A DNA stretch of 64,000 nucleotides, taken from Candidatus Woesearchaeota archaeon. GTDB taxonomy: Archaea; Nanobdellota; Nanobdellia; Woesearchaeales; ARS49. Shown here in pieces: positions 7,313 to 14,978 of this stretch. The stretch is from assembly GCA_016203225.1 (NCBI GenBank), contig JACQNC010000005.1, positions 47,778 to 111,777 of the forward strand, written 5' to 3'. The position numbers and the translations under genes are program-made. Each line of letters opens with the position of its first letter. The stretch's first letter is position 1. A model generated the notes under the pieces. It was not told where the DNA came from. It searched no databases and saw nothing but the letters and a program-made list of their open reading frames with translations.

Positions 7313-7416
7313 CAGGAGAAAGTCAGGTTCGGAGCGCGGAGGCGAGGCCATCCTTCACCAGCCAGGAACCGCTGCCGCTCTGCGAGGCAGCGGCAGTAGC
7401 GCGAGACTTTCTCCTG
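7313..7416. mobile_element. Hairpin/MITE-like element, copy 1
   Basis: A 12-base perfect terminal inverted repeat, CAGGAGAAAGTC (7313-7324) and GACTTTCTCCTG (7405-7416), encloses two inner hairpins: GGTTC ... GAACC (7326-7370) and CTGCCGCT ... AGCGGCAG (7372-7396). The conserved GCGCGAGACTTTCT end is shared with copy 2 at 37231-37349. It lies just 3' of the epimerase homologue stop. It could be a structured RNA or a miniature mobile element; no direct repeat flanks this copy. Confidence 0.55.
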
Positions 7417-7423
7417 ACCGCAT

Positions 7424-8077
7424 TCACACTCGGTTCACTTCAGCCGTGAGCGCTGCGTATTCGCGCTTGAAGTCCGGCGCGTCGAAGAGCGCGCTTCCTA
7501 CGACAAAAAGGTTCGCGCCCGCGAAGCGACAGTTGAGCGCAGTGCTGTGATGGATGCCGCCATCGACCTCGATGTCGACGTCCTTGCTCCAGCGCCTGAT
7601 CTGCTTGATTTTCTTGGTCATGTCCATGAATGCTTGCCCCATGAATCCTGGCTTGACGGTCATCACGAGCACATGGTCGACTAGTTTCAGATAAGGCTTG
7701 ATCCGCGCGGCAGGCGTCTTGGGATTCAATGCGATGCCGACCGCTAACCCGTGGAATCTGCAGTGCTCGATCAACGCCAACGCCTGTCTCTTGTTGTGGA
7801 GCGATTCGACGTGGAAGATGAACAGCCGCGCTTGCGCGATCTTTGCGACGTCGTGCACATAGTGCTCGGGGTGCTCGACCATGAGCTGGAATTCCAGCGC
7901 GAGCTTGGTCTTGACGTCCCAGAAGTCGCGAGGCATCACTGTCTTGTTGGGTGCGAACCTGCCGTCGATGATGTCCACCTGGACCTTCTTGGCCGCAGCC
8001 GCGAGTTTCAGTCGGCGCAGCGCATCCTTCTTCGTCTTCGCTAGGATGGACGGGACGATGATACCTGGTTTAGCCAT
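7424..8077 (-). CDS. Ribulose-phosphate 3-epimerase homologue with substituted metal ligands
   Basis: A 217-residue TIM-barrel protein with family blocks VDIIDGRFAPN, FQLMVEHPEHY, VKPGFMGQAF and EVDGG. Classical epimerases bind the catalytic metal with two His and two Asp (L-H-L-D-V-M-D-G and V-H-L-M-V). Here both His positions read Gln (VQVD and EFQLMV), while the Asp residues remain. Either the metal site is altered or the substrate differs. The gene overlaps rpiB by eight bases, which supports a pentose-phosphate role. Confidence is high for family and moderate for activity. Confidence 0.82.
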   Translation of the reverse strand: MAKPGIIVPSILAKTKKDALRRLKLAAAAKKVQVDIIDGRFAPNKTVMPRDFWDVKTKLALEFQLMVEHPEHYVHDVAKIAQARLFIFHVESLHNKRQALALIEHCRFHGLAVGIALNPKTPAARIKPYLKLVDHVLVMTVKPGFMGQAFMDMTKKIKQIRRWSKDVDIEVDGGIHHSTALNCRFAGANLFVVGSALFDAPDFKREYAALTAEVNRV

Positions 8078-8549
8078 GGTGTTCGAAGCGCGAGATCTTG
8101 TGCAGTCGGCGCACGTGGCGTGCTGCGCCTAAGAACGGTTCCGATATCCAGGCGTCGACGATTTTCTTTGCCTGCGAGAACGATAACCCGAGCCCGTGCG
8201 TCTTCGCGACGGTCTTTCCGCCGGCGATGCACAGGATGTTGGCGTCGTTGTGTTGTCGGCTCACGCGCGCGTTCTTGACGCTCCAGATCGGCACGGCGCG
8301 CGCCCCCTTGACCTTGTTGGCCGCGATGCATATCCCTTCCGCGCTGCCGCACACGAGGATGCCTTTGCTGCCGGTCTGCACTACTAGTTTGGCGACCGGG
8401 AACGCGTAATCAGGGTAATCGTCATGCTTGTCGAGCTTCCACGCGCCGAGGTCGCGGACCGTGACTCCTTTCTTCTTTAGGTATGCCTTGAGCTTCTCTT
8501 TCAGCTCGAATCCGGCATGGTCCGCTCCGAGATACAACGTGTCTGCCAT
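8070..8549 (-). CDS. rpiB: Ribose-5-phosphate isomerase B
   Basis: A 159-residue RpiB/LacAB protein: GADHAGFELKE at the N-terminus, the active-site Cys in VCGSAEGICIAANK, and R/H residues in RQHNDANILCIAG. It interconverts ribose 5-phosphate and ribulose 5-phosphate. The ATG at 8549 follows GAGGTG closely; a GTG two codons upstream is possible. A TATA box (AGCTTTTAACG) lies near 8585-8595. It forms an operon with the epimerase homologue, overlapping it. Confidence 0.93.
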   Translation of the reverse strand: MADTLYLGADHAGFELKEKLKAYLKKKGVTVRDLGAWKLDKHDDYPDYAFPVAKLVVQTGSKGILVCGSAEGICIAANKVKGARAVPIWSVKNARVSRQHNDANILCIAGGKTVAKTHGLGLSFSQAKKIVDAWISEPFLGAARHVRRLHKISRFEHHG

Positions 8550-8611
8550 CAGCACCTCTTTGCCTTCGTGATATGAGTAGTGCGTTAAAAGCTTTACCCC
8601 GCACAGAAGTT

Positions 8612-8711
8612 CCCAGGCTTCTCGTTCCCAGGCAGGTTTGAGGTCGCTTTACAAGCATCGAATCGATAGCCATCATGCAAAGTCAATCGTGCCGGGGGAG
8701 AAAAGCCGGGG
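8612..8711. repeat. Intergenic palindrome family, copy a
   Basis: Left outer arm CCCAGGCTTCTCG, core arm GGCAGGTTTGAGGTCGC, centre ATCGAATCGATAGC, then a weaker right core and outer arm GGGGGAG ... GCCGGGG. It ends 21 bases from the cutA stop. Confidence 0.85.
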
Positions 8712-8732
8712 AAAGAGCGACAAAAGCGCGTT

Positions 8733-9047
8733 TTATCGTAGCACCTGTTTGCTCCACGCAAGGTACTGTCTGCTTCCTGCGACGATCGGCACCGCGATGA
8801 TGCAAGGGACTTCATAGGAGTGCAGTTTCTTGACAACCGCTTCAAGCTTTTTGTACTTGGTGTCAAACGTCTTGACGATGAGCAGCACTTCCTTGTCCTG
8901 ATGGACTTTACCCTGCCAGACATAGCGTGAACGCATGCCAGGAAGCGTCATTACGCAGCTTGCAAGCTTTTTCTTGACCAGTGCCGCGCCAAGGATGTCT
9001 GATTCTCGCAGGTTCGGCGCGGTGATGTAACAGAGAAGCGGCTTCAT
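8733..9047 (-). CDS. cutA: CutA-like divalent-cation tolerance protein
   Basis: A 104-residue ferredoxin-like trimeric CutA1 protein: KLASCVMTLPGMRSRYVWQG and LLIVKTFDTKY match the family core, and the C-terminal W-S-K-Q is kept. CutA proteins are linked to metal tolerance, though their chemistry is uncertain. The ATG overlaps the stop of the upstream membrane protein as ATGA, suggesting joint expression. A longer start three codons upstream is less likely. Confidence 0.9.
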   Translation of the reverse strand: MKPLLCYITAPNLRESDILGAALVKKKLASCVMTLPGMRSRYVWQGKVHQDKEVLLIVKTFDTKYKKLEAVVKKLHSYEVPCIIAVPIVAGSRQYLAWSKQVLR

Positions 9048-9742
9048 ATGAACCACCCGAGCGCGAGCTTGACCAGCAGGAACGTGACGGTGCCGACGAG
9101 GAACAAGCCGGGCCTGGCGTTGCGCGCGTCCGGCAGGAACTCCTTGACCACTACGAAGAAGAGCGCGCCCACGACCAACCCGATGAGCACATCGAACACC
9201 GCGATAGGGAGCACGAACGAGAGGAACGCGCCGAGCACCGGCGCCGCGGCGAGCACGAACCTCGTCACGAGGTTGGACGTGATGCTGCCGTGAAGTTCGT
9301 GCAAAGCGGCCGAGGACGCCACGGCATGGAGCGCGACCGGGATGAAGAACAGGACGCCCTCGCGGATGCTCTGCGAGGTGAAGAAGCCTATGGACACTCC
9401 GAGCAGTACGTGATAGACAAAGAACGCCAAGCTGTGCTCAAGCTTGAGCTCTGCCTTCCGTTGTTTTGCCTGCGCGTGCTTGTACACGAAGACCTCTGCC
9501 AATCGGAACAGGACAAAACCCGCAAGGATGGACACATACAACGCGTTGCCGAGCAATCCCTCCGCGCGGATGCTCTCGGGCAGCAGCGCGGTGAAGAGGT
9601 ACGCGATGCTGAACCCGCCCGCGAACGCCAGGATGTCGTGCCTGCCCGGCAAGCCCTTGAACCTGAACAGTTCGCTCGAGAAATTGATGATGCTCAGCAG
9701 GAACGCCAGCGCGAACGAGACGACGAGTGTGAGCGGGACCAT
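9044..9742 (-). CDS. Polytopic membrane protein, ZIP-like
   Basis: A 232-residue protein with about eight hydrophobic helices. Features such as LPESI near 53, a His-rich linker KHAQAKQ and the helix ALHAVASSAALHELHG recall ZIP metal transporters, but the canonical H-x-x-x-H-E is not clear. Coupling to cutA by a four-base overlap fits metal handling. The TATA box (CTTTAAATAAC) is near 9777-9785. Treat the assignment as tentative. Confidence 0.6.
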   Translation of the reverse strand: MVPLTLVVSFALAFLLSIINFSSELFRFKGLPGRHDILAFAGGFSIAYLFTALLPESIRAEGLLGNALYVSILAGFVLFRLAEVFVYKHAQAKQRKAELKLEHSLAFFVYHVLLGVSIGFFTSQSIREGVLFFIPVALHAVASSAALHELHGSITSNLVTRFVLAAAPVLGAFLSFVLPIAVFDVLIGLVVGALFFVVVKEFLPDARNARPGLFLVGTVTFLLVKLALGWFI

Positions 9743-9811
9743 GGCACCTCTTCTGCTGCGCTCATGCGCTGGATGTTATTTAAAGGTTGCTTGTGAGGAA
9801 CGCAGCAGAAC

Positions 9812-10054
9812 TTAGACGATACCCAACGCCGTCTTCATCGCTGCTTTGTCGAAGCCTACGATGATTTGGCCGTCGATGTCGATCACGGGCACGCCCATCT
9901 GGCCTGACTTCTCGATCATCTCCTGGGCCTTCTTCTCATCGGAAGCGACGTCGATCTCAGTGTACTTGATGTTGTTCTGTTTCAGGAAGTCCTTCGCCTG
10001 TTTGCAGTACGGGCACGTCGGAGTGCTGTAGATGGTCACTTTATGGTCAGCCAT
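9812..10054 (-). CDS. Glutaredoxin-like protein
   Basis: Eighty residues with CPYCKQAK near residue 14-21, GVPVIDIDGQIIVGFD at the cis-proline loop and typical glutaredoxin length. It probably acts in thiol-disulfide exchange in the cytoplasm. TATA (TTTATATAATC, 10087-10097) and GAGGTGACGC precede the ATG. Its neighbour upstream is the membrane thiol carrier CcdA, a natural redox partner. Confidence 0.93.
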   Translation of the reverse strand: MADHKVTIYSTPTCPYCKQAKDFLKQNNIKYTEIDVASDEKKAQEMIEKSGQMGVPVIDIDGQIIVGFDKAAMKTALGIV

Positions 10055-10100
10055 GCGTCACCTCGTTTTGTGCTGTCTGATTTTGCTGATTATATAAACG

Positions 10101-11123
10101 TTACAGTTCGTGCTTGGTCGTCCATTGGCGATATATGATGTGCGCGATGCTGCCGAGCACGAGCAGGCCCGCGATGATGCCGAGGACTTGCGCGGTCGTC
10201 GACGTGAAGAACGGCGTCTGTGTGAGCATGTCGTGGGCGGCGTAGAACAATGTCATGCTCCACGGCACGACGCGCGTGACCGCGTACTCGACCCAACTCG
10301 TGCCGCGCGAGAATATCATGATGACACCGAGCGCGACGAGGATGATCGCGCTGACGATGTTATATGTGTGCGTCGTGATCTCTGTGCCGAAGAGCCTGAA
10401 CGTGAATAGTCTGCCCTTTATCCAGGACTTGCTGGCGAGATCTAACCTGTCCGCGAACGCCGCCACGAGCAGCAATGGCACGGAGACGCCGAGCGCGAAA
10501 AGGAACAGGTAGCTCGCGCCCGATAGCACCGTGCCTGCGTTCGCCGCCAACAGAAGGATGCCGCCGAGCACGGGCCCGATGCAGGGGCTCCAGCCGAGCG
10601 CGAAGAAGAATCCCATCGAGGTCATGGTGACCGCGCTCTTGGTCTTGTGGTGGTCGAGCTTGAACTGGAACCACGAGAAGCCCTTGTTGAGGAACATCAT
10701 GATGCCGAACACGACGAACACGACGCCTGAGAAGACCGCGAACGGCGCGCGGAACTGGCCGATAACCACGCCCGCGAGCGCCGCGAGCACTCCGAGGAGC
10801 GTGAATCCGAGCGTGAGCCCGACCGCGAACAGCGAGGTCATCAGGAGCGCGCGCTTGCGTTCCTTGAACAGGAACGCGAAGAACGTCGGCAGAAGCACGA
10901 ATCCGCACGGGCTCGTGAACGCCACGATTCCCGCCAGGAACGCGGCGAGGAACGTGATGCCTGCCGCCAGCTCGTTGCGGTACTCGATTATCTTGAGCAC
11001 GCCTTCAGGCAGGTCCAACGGTCCGTCGGGATGACCGTCATCGAAACCGCCGTGCGCAAGGACTGCTGTGCTGAGAAGCACGAACGTCAATGCTGCCAGG
11101 GGAGCTAGCTTGAGAACGTTCAT
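10101..11123 (-). CDS. ccdA: CcdA/DsbD-type membrane thiol-disulfide carrier
   Basis: A 340-residue membrane protein with an N-terminal signal-like segment, an extracytoplasmic stretch and about eight helices. The two redox cysteines stand in TSPCGF (about residue 74) and GWSPCIGP (about 185), as in CcdA/DsbD. It passes reducing power from cytoplasmic thioredoxin or glutaredoxin to extracytoplasmic partners. The promoter has a TATA box at 11144-11154 and, between it and the ATG, a dyad matching the BlaI-type operators at 30.9-31.0 kb. Confidence 0.88.
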   Translation of the reverse strand: MNVLKLAPLAALTFVLLSTAVLAHGGFDDGHPDGPLDLPEGVLKIIEYRNELAAGITFLAAFLAGIVAFTSPCGFVLLPTFFAFLFKERKRALLMTSLFAVGLTLGFTLLGVLAALAGVVIGQFRAPFAVFSGVVFVVFGIMMFLNKGFSWFQFKLDHHKTKSAVTMTSMGFFFALGWSPCIGPVLGGILLLAANAGTVLSGASYLFLFALGVSVPLLLVAAFADRLDLASKSWIKGRLFTFRLFGTEITTHTYNIVSAIILVALGVIMIFSRGTSWVEYAVTRVVPWSMTLFYAAHDMLTQTPFFTSTTAQVLGIIAGLLVLGSIAHIIYRQWTTKHEL

Positions 11124-11128
11124 CTTAT

Positions 11129-11144
11129 GTTACATCTAGTGTAA
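11129..11144. promoter_or_regulatory. Operator dyad GTTAC-N7-GTAA in front of ccdA
   Basis: GTTAC-ATCTAGT-GTAA lies between the TATA box and the start codon of ccdA, where a repressor would block initiation. Sequence and spacing match the two dyads at the BlaI-type repressor promoter. Confidence 0.6.
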
Positions 11145-11157
11145 TGGTTTAAAAGCT

Positions 11158-11880
11158 TTATGGATTATTTTTGAGCCACGCAAGGATGTCCTTCGCGAGC
11201 GTCGTCTGCCCGAACATTGCGTAGCCGTGGCCGCCTTCAGCATAGATTTTTGTCTCGACATCGGTGTTCTTGCTGTACAGCGTCCGGACAGACTCTGCGG
11301 AATACGCGTCGTCCTCGGCGGCCACGAGCAGCGTCGCGTTGGGCGCATTCTCGATTCCTTCCAAGGGTTTGATGCCGCGGAAGTCCAGGCCGGGCGAGAT
11401 CGCGATCACTGCAGTCACGTCGCGGTCTTGCGCTGCGTGGTTGATGACTGCATTCGCCGAGAAGCTCGCGCCGATGAGCAAAAGACCCTTGCCCGCGCCA
11501 TTCTTCTGCAAGAAGCCCTTCGCCGCGGCGATATCCAACCCGACTTTCCTGAAATCGCTCTCTGAGAACAGCTCCCAGTTGCCCGTGCTCTCGCCGTGGC
11601 CGCGCACGTCGATGCTGATGACGTTGTAGCCTGCGGATTTCAGTTGCGGTGCGAACGTGTCGTAATCGTGCCTGTCCCTGCGCAGCTGGTGCAGGAGTAT
11701 CGCGCCTGGTTGGCCTTTCGCGCCAGGATAGTAAGTGTACGCGATTGATTTACCGTCAGTCGTGGTGAGTTTGTCAGGCATAACTACCTCTTGCGTCTGC
11801 GCTTGCCGCTCCTGCACTGCGGGACGTCCGCATGCGACGGCAACCAATGCCAATGCTATGAGCAATGCGATAACGCGCAT
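11158..11880 (-). CDS. Lipoprotein alpha/beta hydrolase
   Basis: A 240-residue protein with a lipobox signal (LVAVAC, Cys17) followed by an alpha/beta-hydrolase domain. The nucleophile elbow is GASFSA, the acid is in VAAEDDAYSAE and the His is in GGHGYAMF. It is predicted to be membrane-anchored and face outward; the substrate is unknown (a carboxylesterase or dienelactone-hydrolase-like role is possible). The TATA box is near 11901-11911. Its 3' end abuts the ccdA promoter. Confidence 0.85.
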   Translation of the reverse strand: MRVIALLIALALVAVACGRPAVQERQAQTQEVVMPDKLTTTDGKSIAYTYYPGAKGQPGAILLHQLRRDRHDYDTFAPQLKSAGYNVISIDVRGHGESTGNWELFSESDFRKVGLDIAAAKGFLQKNGAGKGLLLIGASFSANAVINHAAQDRDVTAVIAISPGLDFRGIKPLEGIENAPNATLLVAAEDDAYSAESVRTLYSKNTDVETKIYAEGGHGYAMFGQTTLAKDILAWLKNNP

Positions 11881-11952
11881 AAGGCATGAGAGAGTAGGAC
11901 TCTATTTAACGGTTACGCCTCGCGTTGAACGTCCCGACCTCATTCATCTTAT

Positions 11953-12103
11953 CCCCGGCTGAGCATCCCAAGCACACCAAAAGGACAGAGTCCTTTGGTG
12001 TGCTTGGGATGCTCCGCACCTTCAAGAGGTTGGTAGTGGCGTCAATGCTATCGATTCGATGCAGGTAAAGCCACTACAAATCTGCCAGGGAGAGAAGCTG
12101 GGG
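11953..12103. repeat. Intergenic palindrome family, copy b, with a nested hairpin
   Basis: Outer arms CCCCGGCT and AGCTGGGG, core GGTTGGTAGTGGC with GCCACTAC, and centre CTATCGATTCGAT. The usual short left loop is replaced by a long hairpin at 11961-12013. It lies 3' of the aldolase stop. Confidence 0.85.
11961..12013. repeat. 25-pair perfect hairpin inside repeat copy b
   Basis: GAGCATCCCAAGCACACC-AAAAGGAC, loop AGA, then GTCC-TTTGGTGTGCTTGGGATGCTC. The arms pair fully except one bulged A. It is much more perfect than the surrounding repeat, so it is a recent insertion or a strong RNA stem. Confidence 0.85.
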
Positions 12104-12126
12104 CTGCAATGCAGGGGTCCGACGAA

Positions 12127-13044
12127 TTACGCTTTTTTCGAGCTTCCGAAGAGCTGCATCCGGTGCTCGACGACCTGCTGCATGAGGTCGCGCGCGTGGC
12201 CGAGGATGTCACGCGGATCGAAGTCAGCGCACTTGAGGGCGAGGAATTCGCGCACGCCGGCGTCAAACGCGAGTCTCAGATCCGTGTCGGTGTTGACTTT
12301 GCAGATGCCGTGCTGGATGGCGCGCGTGATCTGGTCGTCGGGCACGCCTTCAGGGTCGCCTAAGCAGGCGCCGTACTGTCGCGCCTTGTCGACGAGCCAC
12401 GACGGCACGCCTGACGCGCCGTGCAGCACCAAGGGGATAGTGATGAGCTCGCGTATGACCTTCAAGCGCCCGATGTCGAGCCGGGGCGTGCCGGCGAACT
12501 TGTACGCGCCATGAGAGGTTCCAATCGCGATTGCCAACGAGTCGCACTTGGTGCGCTTGACGAATTCTGCCGCTGAGTCAGGTTCTGTGTAGAATATTGA
12601 TCGCGCCGATACTTTGTCCTCTGCGCCGCCTATCGTGCCGAGCTCTGCCTCGACAGAGATGCCTTTCCTGTGCGCCCAACCCACGACTTTCTTCGTGTTC
12701 GCGATGTTCTGCGCGAACGGCAGGTGGCTGCCGTCGTACATGATGCTCGTGTAACCAGCATCGATGCACTTTTTCACGAGCTTGAGGTCGCGTCCGTGGT
12801 CGAGGTGCAGCGCGAAAGGCATCTTGCTCTGTTTCGCGGCCTCCTTGATGAGCAGGACGAGATTGTTCAATCCCGCGTACGCAATCGCGCCTTCGCTCGT
12901 CTGCAGGATAGCTGGGCTTTTCTGTTTCTCTGCGGCTTGGACTATCGCTTGCAGGATCTCGAGGTTGTTGACGTTGAACGCGCCGACAGCATAGCGCCCG
13001 TGCAGGGCGTTTTTCAGCAATGCGCTGCCGGTCACGAGAGTCAT
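12127..13044 (-). CDS. fba: Class II fructose-bisphosphate aldolase
   Basis: A 305-residue zinc aldolase-like TIM barrel: AFNVNNLEILQAI at the N-terminus, LHLDHG with the zinc His pair, SIMYDGSHLPF, VEAELG, IGTSHGAY, LHGASGVP and KVNTDTDLR. It cleaves fructose 1,6-bisphosphate or a related ketose bisphosphate. The ATG overlaps the PfkB stop as ATGA. The pairing with a sugar kinase implies consecutive glycolytic steps. Longer readings upstream are shadows of the kinase gene. Confidence 0.92.
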   Translation of the reverse strand: MTLVTGSALLKNALHGRYAVGAFNVNNLEILQAIVQAAEKQKSPAILQTSEGAIAYAGLNNLVLLIKEAAKQSKMPFALHLDHGRDLKLVKKCIDAGYTSIMYDGSHLPFAQNIANTKKVVGWAHRKGISVEAELGTIGGAEDKVSARSIFYTEPDSAAEFVKRTKCDSLAIAIGTSHGAYKFAGTPRLDIGRLKVIRELITIPLVLHGASGVPSWLVDKARQYGACLGDPEGVPDDQITRAIQHGICKVNTDTDLRLAFDAGVREFLALKCADFDPRDILGHARDLMQQVVEHRMQLFGSSKKA

Positions 13045-14015
13045 AGGTGGCTTTCCTCGACATGGTGCGGTTTGCGCTTGAGCTCGGCGACCGCTTGTGG
13101 ACGCGTGGCCAGGTTGTTCTTCGCGCCGACGGCCTGCAGCACGCTCTCTGCCTGGACTTGGCCCAGGCGCAATGATTCTGGTATTCCGAATCCCAGCATC
13201 TGTCCAGCGACGAAACCTGATGCGAACGCGTCGCCTGCGCCGGTCGTCTCCACGACGGCCATGCGGTGCGGTTTGAGGTGGAAGATGCTTGTGCCGTCCG
13301 TGGCGTACGCGCCTCGGGGTCCGTCGGTGATGACCGGCAATTTGACGTGCGGGTGGAGTTTTCTGAGCAGGTAGCTGATGTTGCTGCCCGGCGCGTGTAG
13401 GAGCGCTTCCGCTTCCTCCTTGTTCAGGATGAGAACATCTAGGCCCTGCAGGACAGGCGCGAGCTCGTGCATCCCTTGGCTTGCCACGTACATGCTGGGG
13501 TTGAACGCGATCCTGATGCCGGCTTTCCTCGCGCGCTTTACTACGCTCACGAGCGTGTCCCAGCTCTTGCCGAGCATCGAACTGCAGTAAAGCCAATTTG
13601 TCTTGAGGTCAGGAATGTCCTTTGCCAGCAATTCGTCGTTGACTCCTTTGAATGCGAGGATTGTCCTGTCGTGCTCGAGCCCGACCATGATGACTGAGTA
13701 TCCTGTGGGTCCGTCTTTCGTTGGGCCTAGGATGTCGACGTGGTCGTTGCGCAACGCGGCGAAGACCTGTTTGCCGTTCGCGTCGTTGCCGAGCACGCCA
13801 AGCCAGCCTGTCTTGAATCCCAATCTGGAGAAAGAGACTGCTGTGTTCGTGCCTCCGCCGCCGGTGTCGGTCACGAGGTCGTCGATGAGTATCTTGGAGC
13901 CGAGATGCAGGCAGACGTCACGGTGCTTCGCGTGCTGCACGATCTCGCGACCTGAAGCGCGCGTCTTCGCGAAGACGTCGACTGTGGCAGAACCTATCGT
14001 GATGATGTCGTACAA
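13041..14015 (-). CDS. PfkB-family sugar kinase
   Basis: A 324-residue ribokinase-fold kinase with GGGGTNTAVSFSRLG near 53-67 and the C-terminal signature ETTGAGDAFASGF holding the catalytic Asp. Placement directly before aldolase suggests phosphofructokinase or fructose-1-phosphate kinase, but PfkB enzymes vary widely. The start is a TTG: GAGGTG sits five bases ahead, and the nearby ATG is out of frame. The TATA box is at about 14048-14056. Confidence 0.88.
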   Translation of the reverse strand: MYDIITIGSATVDVFAKTRASGREIVQHAKHRDVCLHLGSKILIDDLVTDTGGGGTNTAVSFSRLGFKTGWLGVLGNDANGKQVFAALRNDHVDILGPTKDGPTGYSVIMVGLEHDRTILAFKGVNDELLAKDIPDLKTNWLYCSSMLGKSWDTLVSVVKRARKAGIRIAFNPSMYVASQGMHELAPVLQGLDVLILNKEEAEALLHAPGSNISYLLRKLHPHVKLPVITDGPRGAYATDGTSIFHLKPHRMAVVETTGAGDAFASGFVAGQMLGFGIPESLRLGQVQAESVLQAVGAKNNLATRPQAVAELKRKPHHVEESHL

Positions 14016-14142
14016 CCATGCACCTCTTTCAAGGACTTCGAGAGAAGATGCTATTTAAAGGTTGTTGCCGCGACAATCGCGCGTTTCTTCCCACCACATT
14101 TATAAATCACGTAAATCATGCTCGATGAAAAGAGGCGATGAC

Positions 14143-14541
14143 ATGAAAGGCGTACGTCTTATACCGAAGGAAAAACCGAAGGAAACTCCGGTGACTCCGC
14201 AGCCTGCGAAATCTCCTAGCGTACGCAAGATGGGCGCGCTCATCGCCTTGATCGCGGTGGCTGCCCTGCTAGCTGTCGGGTATTCATTGATCAGCGGACC
14301 GAAGGATCCCTGCGATCTCTATCCTGACCTCCAGTGCGGCAAGTACGCGAATACAGGGGGCGACACTGGTGGAGATAACGGGAATGGCGGATCGGGAGAC
14401 ACCAGCGGCTGCCCGACGTTCTGCGACAGCGCGGCCATCACCGTCGCGCCGATGTGCGAGTGTCCGCCTGACAGCACGTATTATGACACCATCACGGGTT
14501 CGACCTGCACTGGCTGCAAACAGTGCGTCTGTGACCGATGA
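14143..14541 (+). CDS. Membrane-anchored Cys-rich extracellular protein
   Basis: A 132-residue protein with a cytoplasmic tail of about 35 residues, one helix (GALIALIAVAALLAVGYSLI) and an outer part with a Gly-rich linker followed by nine or more Cys (CPTFCDS ... CECPPDS ... CTGCKQCVC). The pattern suggests disulfide-bonded knots. GAGGCG ahead of ATG 14143 decides the start; an ATG six codons upstream is possible. The TATA box is at 14099-14109. Not recognised as a named family. Confidence 0.75.
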   Translation: MKGVRLIPKEKPKETPVTPQPAKSPSVRKMGALIALIAVAALLAVGYSLISGPKDPCDLYPDLQCGKYANTGGDTGGDNGNGGSGDTSGCPTFCDSAAITVAPMCECPPDSTYYDTITGSTCTGCKQCVCDR

Positions 14542-14933
14542 AAACTGATGCGTGGTTACTGGGTGTCGTCGTTCTGATAGTCATCGGAATCGGGGTGGTG
14601 GAAGCCGACCGCGAGTTGCGCGAGTCTGAGTGCGAGCAGAGCTGCGGCAAGTGCATCACGACCGTTGTCGACAATCCGCCGGTGTGTGGCGTGGAATGCG
14701 CTGCGTGCGAGGCGCAGGGCGGCTTGTGGGGCAGGCAATCCGTATTCCTCGAAGATGAGACCTGTTTCCTTCCGACAAAGGATGCGGGAAAACCCTGCAT
14801 CGATGGGCAACAGTGCGAAGGAAGCTGCATCGGGACGGAGGGGAACGGCAGCTGTTCAGACACACATCCGTTGCCGCCAGGATGCTACAGTTTGCTTTAC
14901 AACGGCACTGCTGATCGATTGTGCATCGACTAG
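14538..14933 (+). CDS. Secreted Cys-rich protein
   Basis: A 131-residue protein with one N-terminal hydrophobic helix (signal anchor or signal peptide) and at least ten cysteines (CEQSCGKC, CGVECAAC, CIDGQQCEGSC). It overlaps the previous gene by ATGA and has the same character, so the two probably act together outside the cell. Disulfide formation could depend on the CcdA and thioredoxin-like proteins elsewhere in the window; that is inference. Confidence 0.75.
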   Translation: MKTDAWLLGVVVLIVIGIGVVEADRELRESECEQSCGKCITTVVDNPPVCGVECAACEAQGGLWGRQSVFLEDETCFLPTKDAGKPCIDGQQCEGSCIGTEGNGSCSDTHPLPPGCYSLLYNGTADRLCID

Positions 14934-14978
14934 CACGGCCATCAATCATGGAATGCACAACACAAGAGAGGTGATCGC

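Noticed and set aside
7313..7416. Three-way-junction element considered as 5S rRNA
   Set aside because: The length is near 105-120, but none of the archaeal 5S conserved loop sequences are present.
8070..8077. Eight-base overlap of rpiB and the epimerase homologue considered as a frameshift
   Set aside because: Both proteins are complete with normal ends; this is ordinary overlap.
11901..11930. Possible fourth GTTAC dyad before the lipoprotein hydrolase gene
   Set aside because: GTTAC-N7 is followed by GTTG rather than GTAA, so the second half-site does not match.
12127..13596. Long minus-strand reading through aldolase and the kinase
   Set aside because: The upstream part is Arg-rich and out of frame with the clear PfkB gene; aldolase begins at 13044 at an ATGA overlap.
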